Below, in pieces: positions 63,561 to 64,000 of a stretch of 64,000 nt of DNA. Made by a program: the position numbers and the translations under genes. The stretch is from Candidatus Nitricoxidireducens bremensis (lineage in GTDB: Bacteria; Pseudomonadota; Gammaproteobacteria; Burkholderiales; Rhodocyclaceae). Position 1 is the first letter of the stretch. Each line of letters opens with the position of its first letter. The stretch lies in assembly GCA_030247725.1 (NCBI GenBank), contig JAOTRT010000008.1, positions 62,001 through 126,000 on the forward strand, read 5' to 3'. The notes beneath the pieces are model-generated. The model worked only from the letters and a program-made list of their open reading frames with translations. It was not told the origin of the DNA and did not search any database.

Positions 63561-64000
63561 ATGCAGACTCCACCGAACGATACCGTCCGTCTTGGCCTGA
63601 TGCCCCCCCTGACGGGGCTGGTGGCCCTCTATGGCCCGGACATCGTCTGGGCGGCGCGCATCGCCTGCGACGAGATCAACGAGAGCGGCGGCGTCCTCGG
63701 CCGGCCCCTGGAACTGATCATCGAGGACGACGGCAGCCTTCCCGCCACCGCCGTGCCGGCGGCCCTGCGGCTGGTGGAGCAGCATCGTTGCGCGGCCATC
63801 GTCGGCAACCTGCTGTCGAATTCCCGGATCGCGGTGGCGGCCCAGGTGGCCGAGCCCCGGCGCATTCCCTACCTCAACTTCTCGTTCTACGAAGGCAGCA
63901 TCGCCGGCCGCTACTTCTTCCATTTCGCGGCCCTGCCCAATCAGCAGATCGACCGCATGATCCCGTTCATGGCCCGGCGCCACGGCCTCAAGATGTACTT
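63561..64000 (+). CDS. Periplasmic-binding-fold (ABC substrate-binding, type 1) protein, partial
   Basis: Only the first 146 codons lie inside the window. MQTPPNDTVRLGLMPPLTGLVALYG begins (first 20 residues shown in part here) a leucine/isoleucine/valine-binding type I fold: IACDEINESGGVLGRPLELI, then AIVGNLLSNSRIAVA and FHFAALPNQQIDRMI follow, as in AmiC/UrtA-like proteins. There is no signal peptide: the fold starts about residue 8 from the ATG. It may therefore be a cytosolic ligand sensor or the N-terminal sensor of a longer signalling protein; the rest lies beyond the window. Confidence 0.75.
   Translation, partial: MQTPPNDTVRLGLMPPLTGLVALYGPDIVWAARIACDEINESGGVLGRPLELIIEDDGSLPATAVPAALRLVEQHRCAAIVGNLLSNSRIAVAAQVAEPRRIPYLNFSFYEGSIAGRYFFHFAALPNQQIDRMIPFMARRHGLKMY

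Overview
The window is a GC-rich chromosomal segment of a Betaproteobacterium, most likely of the Rhodocyclales. This rests on overall gene content and style: strong GC bias at third codon positions, a hemerythrin, many sensory proteins, a phasin, an alanine transaminase-like / hom / thrC cluster, clpB, a molybdenum-cofactor cluster and a complete aminoarabinose (arn) lipid A pathway. Most neighbours are packed with ATGA or GTGA overlaps. No phage, transposase or CRISPR array is visible.

Layout. 1-5 kb: a gene-free AT-richer leader, two OmpR-type response regulators, metY, a secretin-short-domain protein and a bacteriohemerythrin. 5-12 kb: a DinG/YoaA-type helicase, a membrane protein, then an ATP-grasp-like protein-mobB-moeA-moaD-moaE cluster whose last two genes are separated by a 258-bp paired-hairpin element. 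12-15.7 kb: a chemoreceptor, a PIN-PhoH ATPase and a Bcp peroxiredoxin. 15.7-17.7 kb and 30.4-36.4 kb: the arn genes, all on the minus strand in the order arnT, arnE/F-like, arnB, arnC, arnA-formyltransferase // arnA-dehydrogenase, arnD. The operon is broken at // by about 12.7 kb of unrelated genes and carries a PemK/MazF-type toxin-antitoxin pair between arnB and arnC.

The interrupting stretch (17.7-30.4 kb) is the most unusual part. It holds a hypothetical protein, a serine hydrolase, a TIR-STAND-TPR protein, a small stand-alone RyR (ryanodine-receptor-type) domain protein, a metacaspase-like protease, and a very large protein combining two alpha/beta-hydrolase (lipase-like) domains, a CHAT protease and a helical C-terminus. 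The large gene carries an apparent 1-nt frameshift in a G4 run. A capless alpha/beta hydrolase and a second copy of the paired-hairpin element follow. I read the TIR-RyR-caspase-CHAT group as a candidate immunity, conflict or regulated-death module. Its coupling is inference, not demonstrated.

36.5-44.3 kb: an ArnT-like transferase, GT2, GtrA and ChbG/HpnK-type deacetylase cassette (a second lipid-linked sugar route), then an aminotransferase, hom and thrC. 44.3-52.1 kb: a Cache histidine kinase, a Cys-rich small membrane protein, a ferredoxin reductase, tRNA-Ser(GGA), nadC, an EamA transporter, the NAD(P)H-hydrate repair enzyme and a phasin. 52.2-64 kb: a long CoA-transferase, a REC-GGDEF / hybrid kinase pair, clpB with a recognisable sigma-32 promoter overlapping an LpxR lipid A deacylase, an HtrA-like protease, and the start of a periplasmic-binding-fold protein cut by the window end.

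Lipid A remodelling (arn set, LpxR, the second ArnT-like cassette) is a recurring theme. Domain assignments come from reading motifs by eye; no database search was run.
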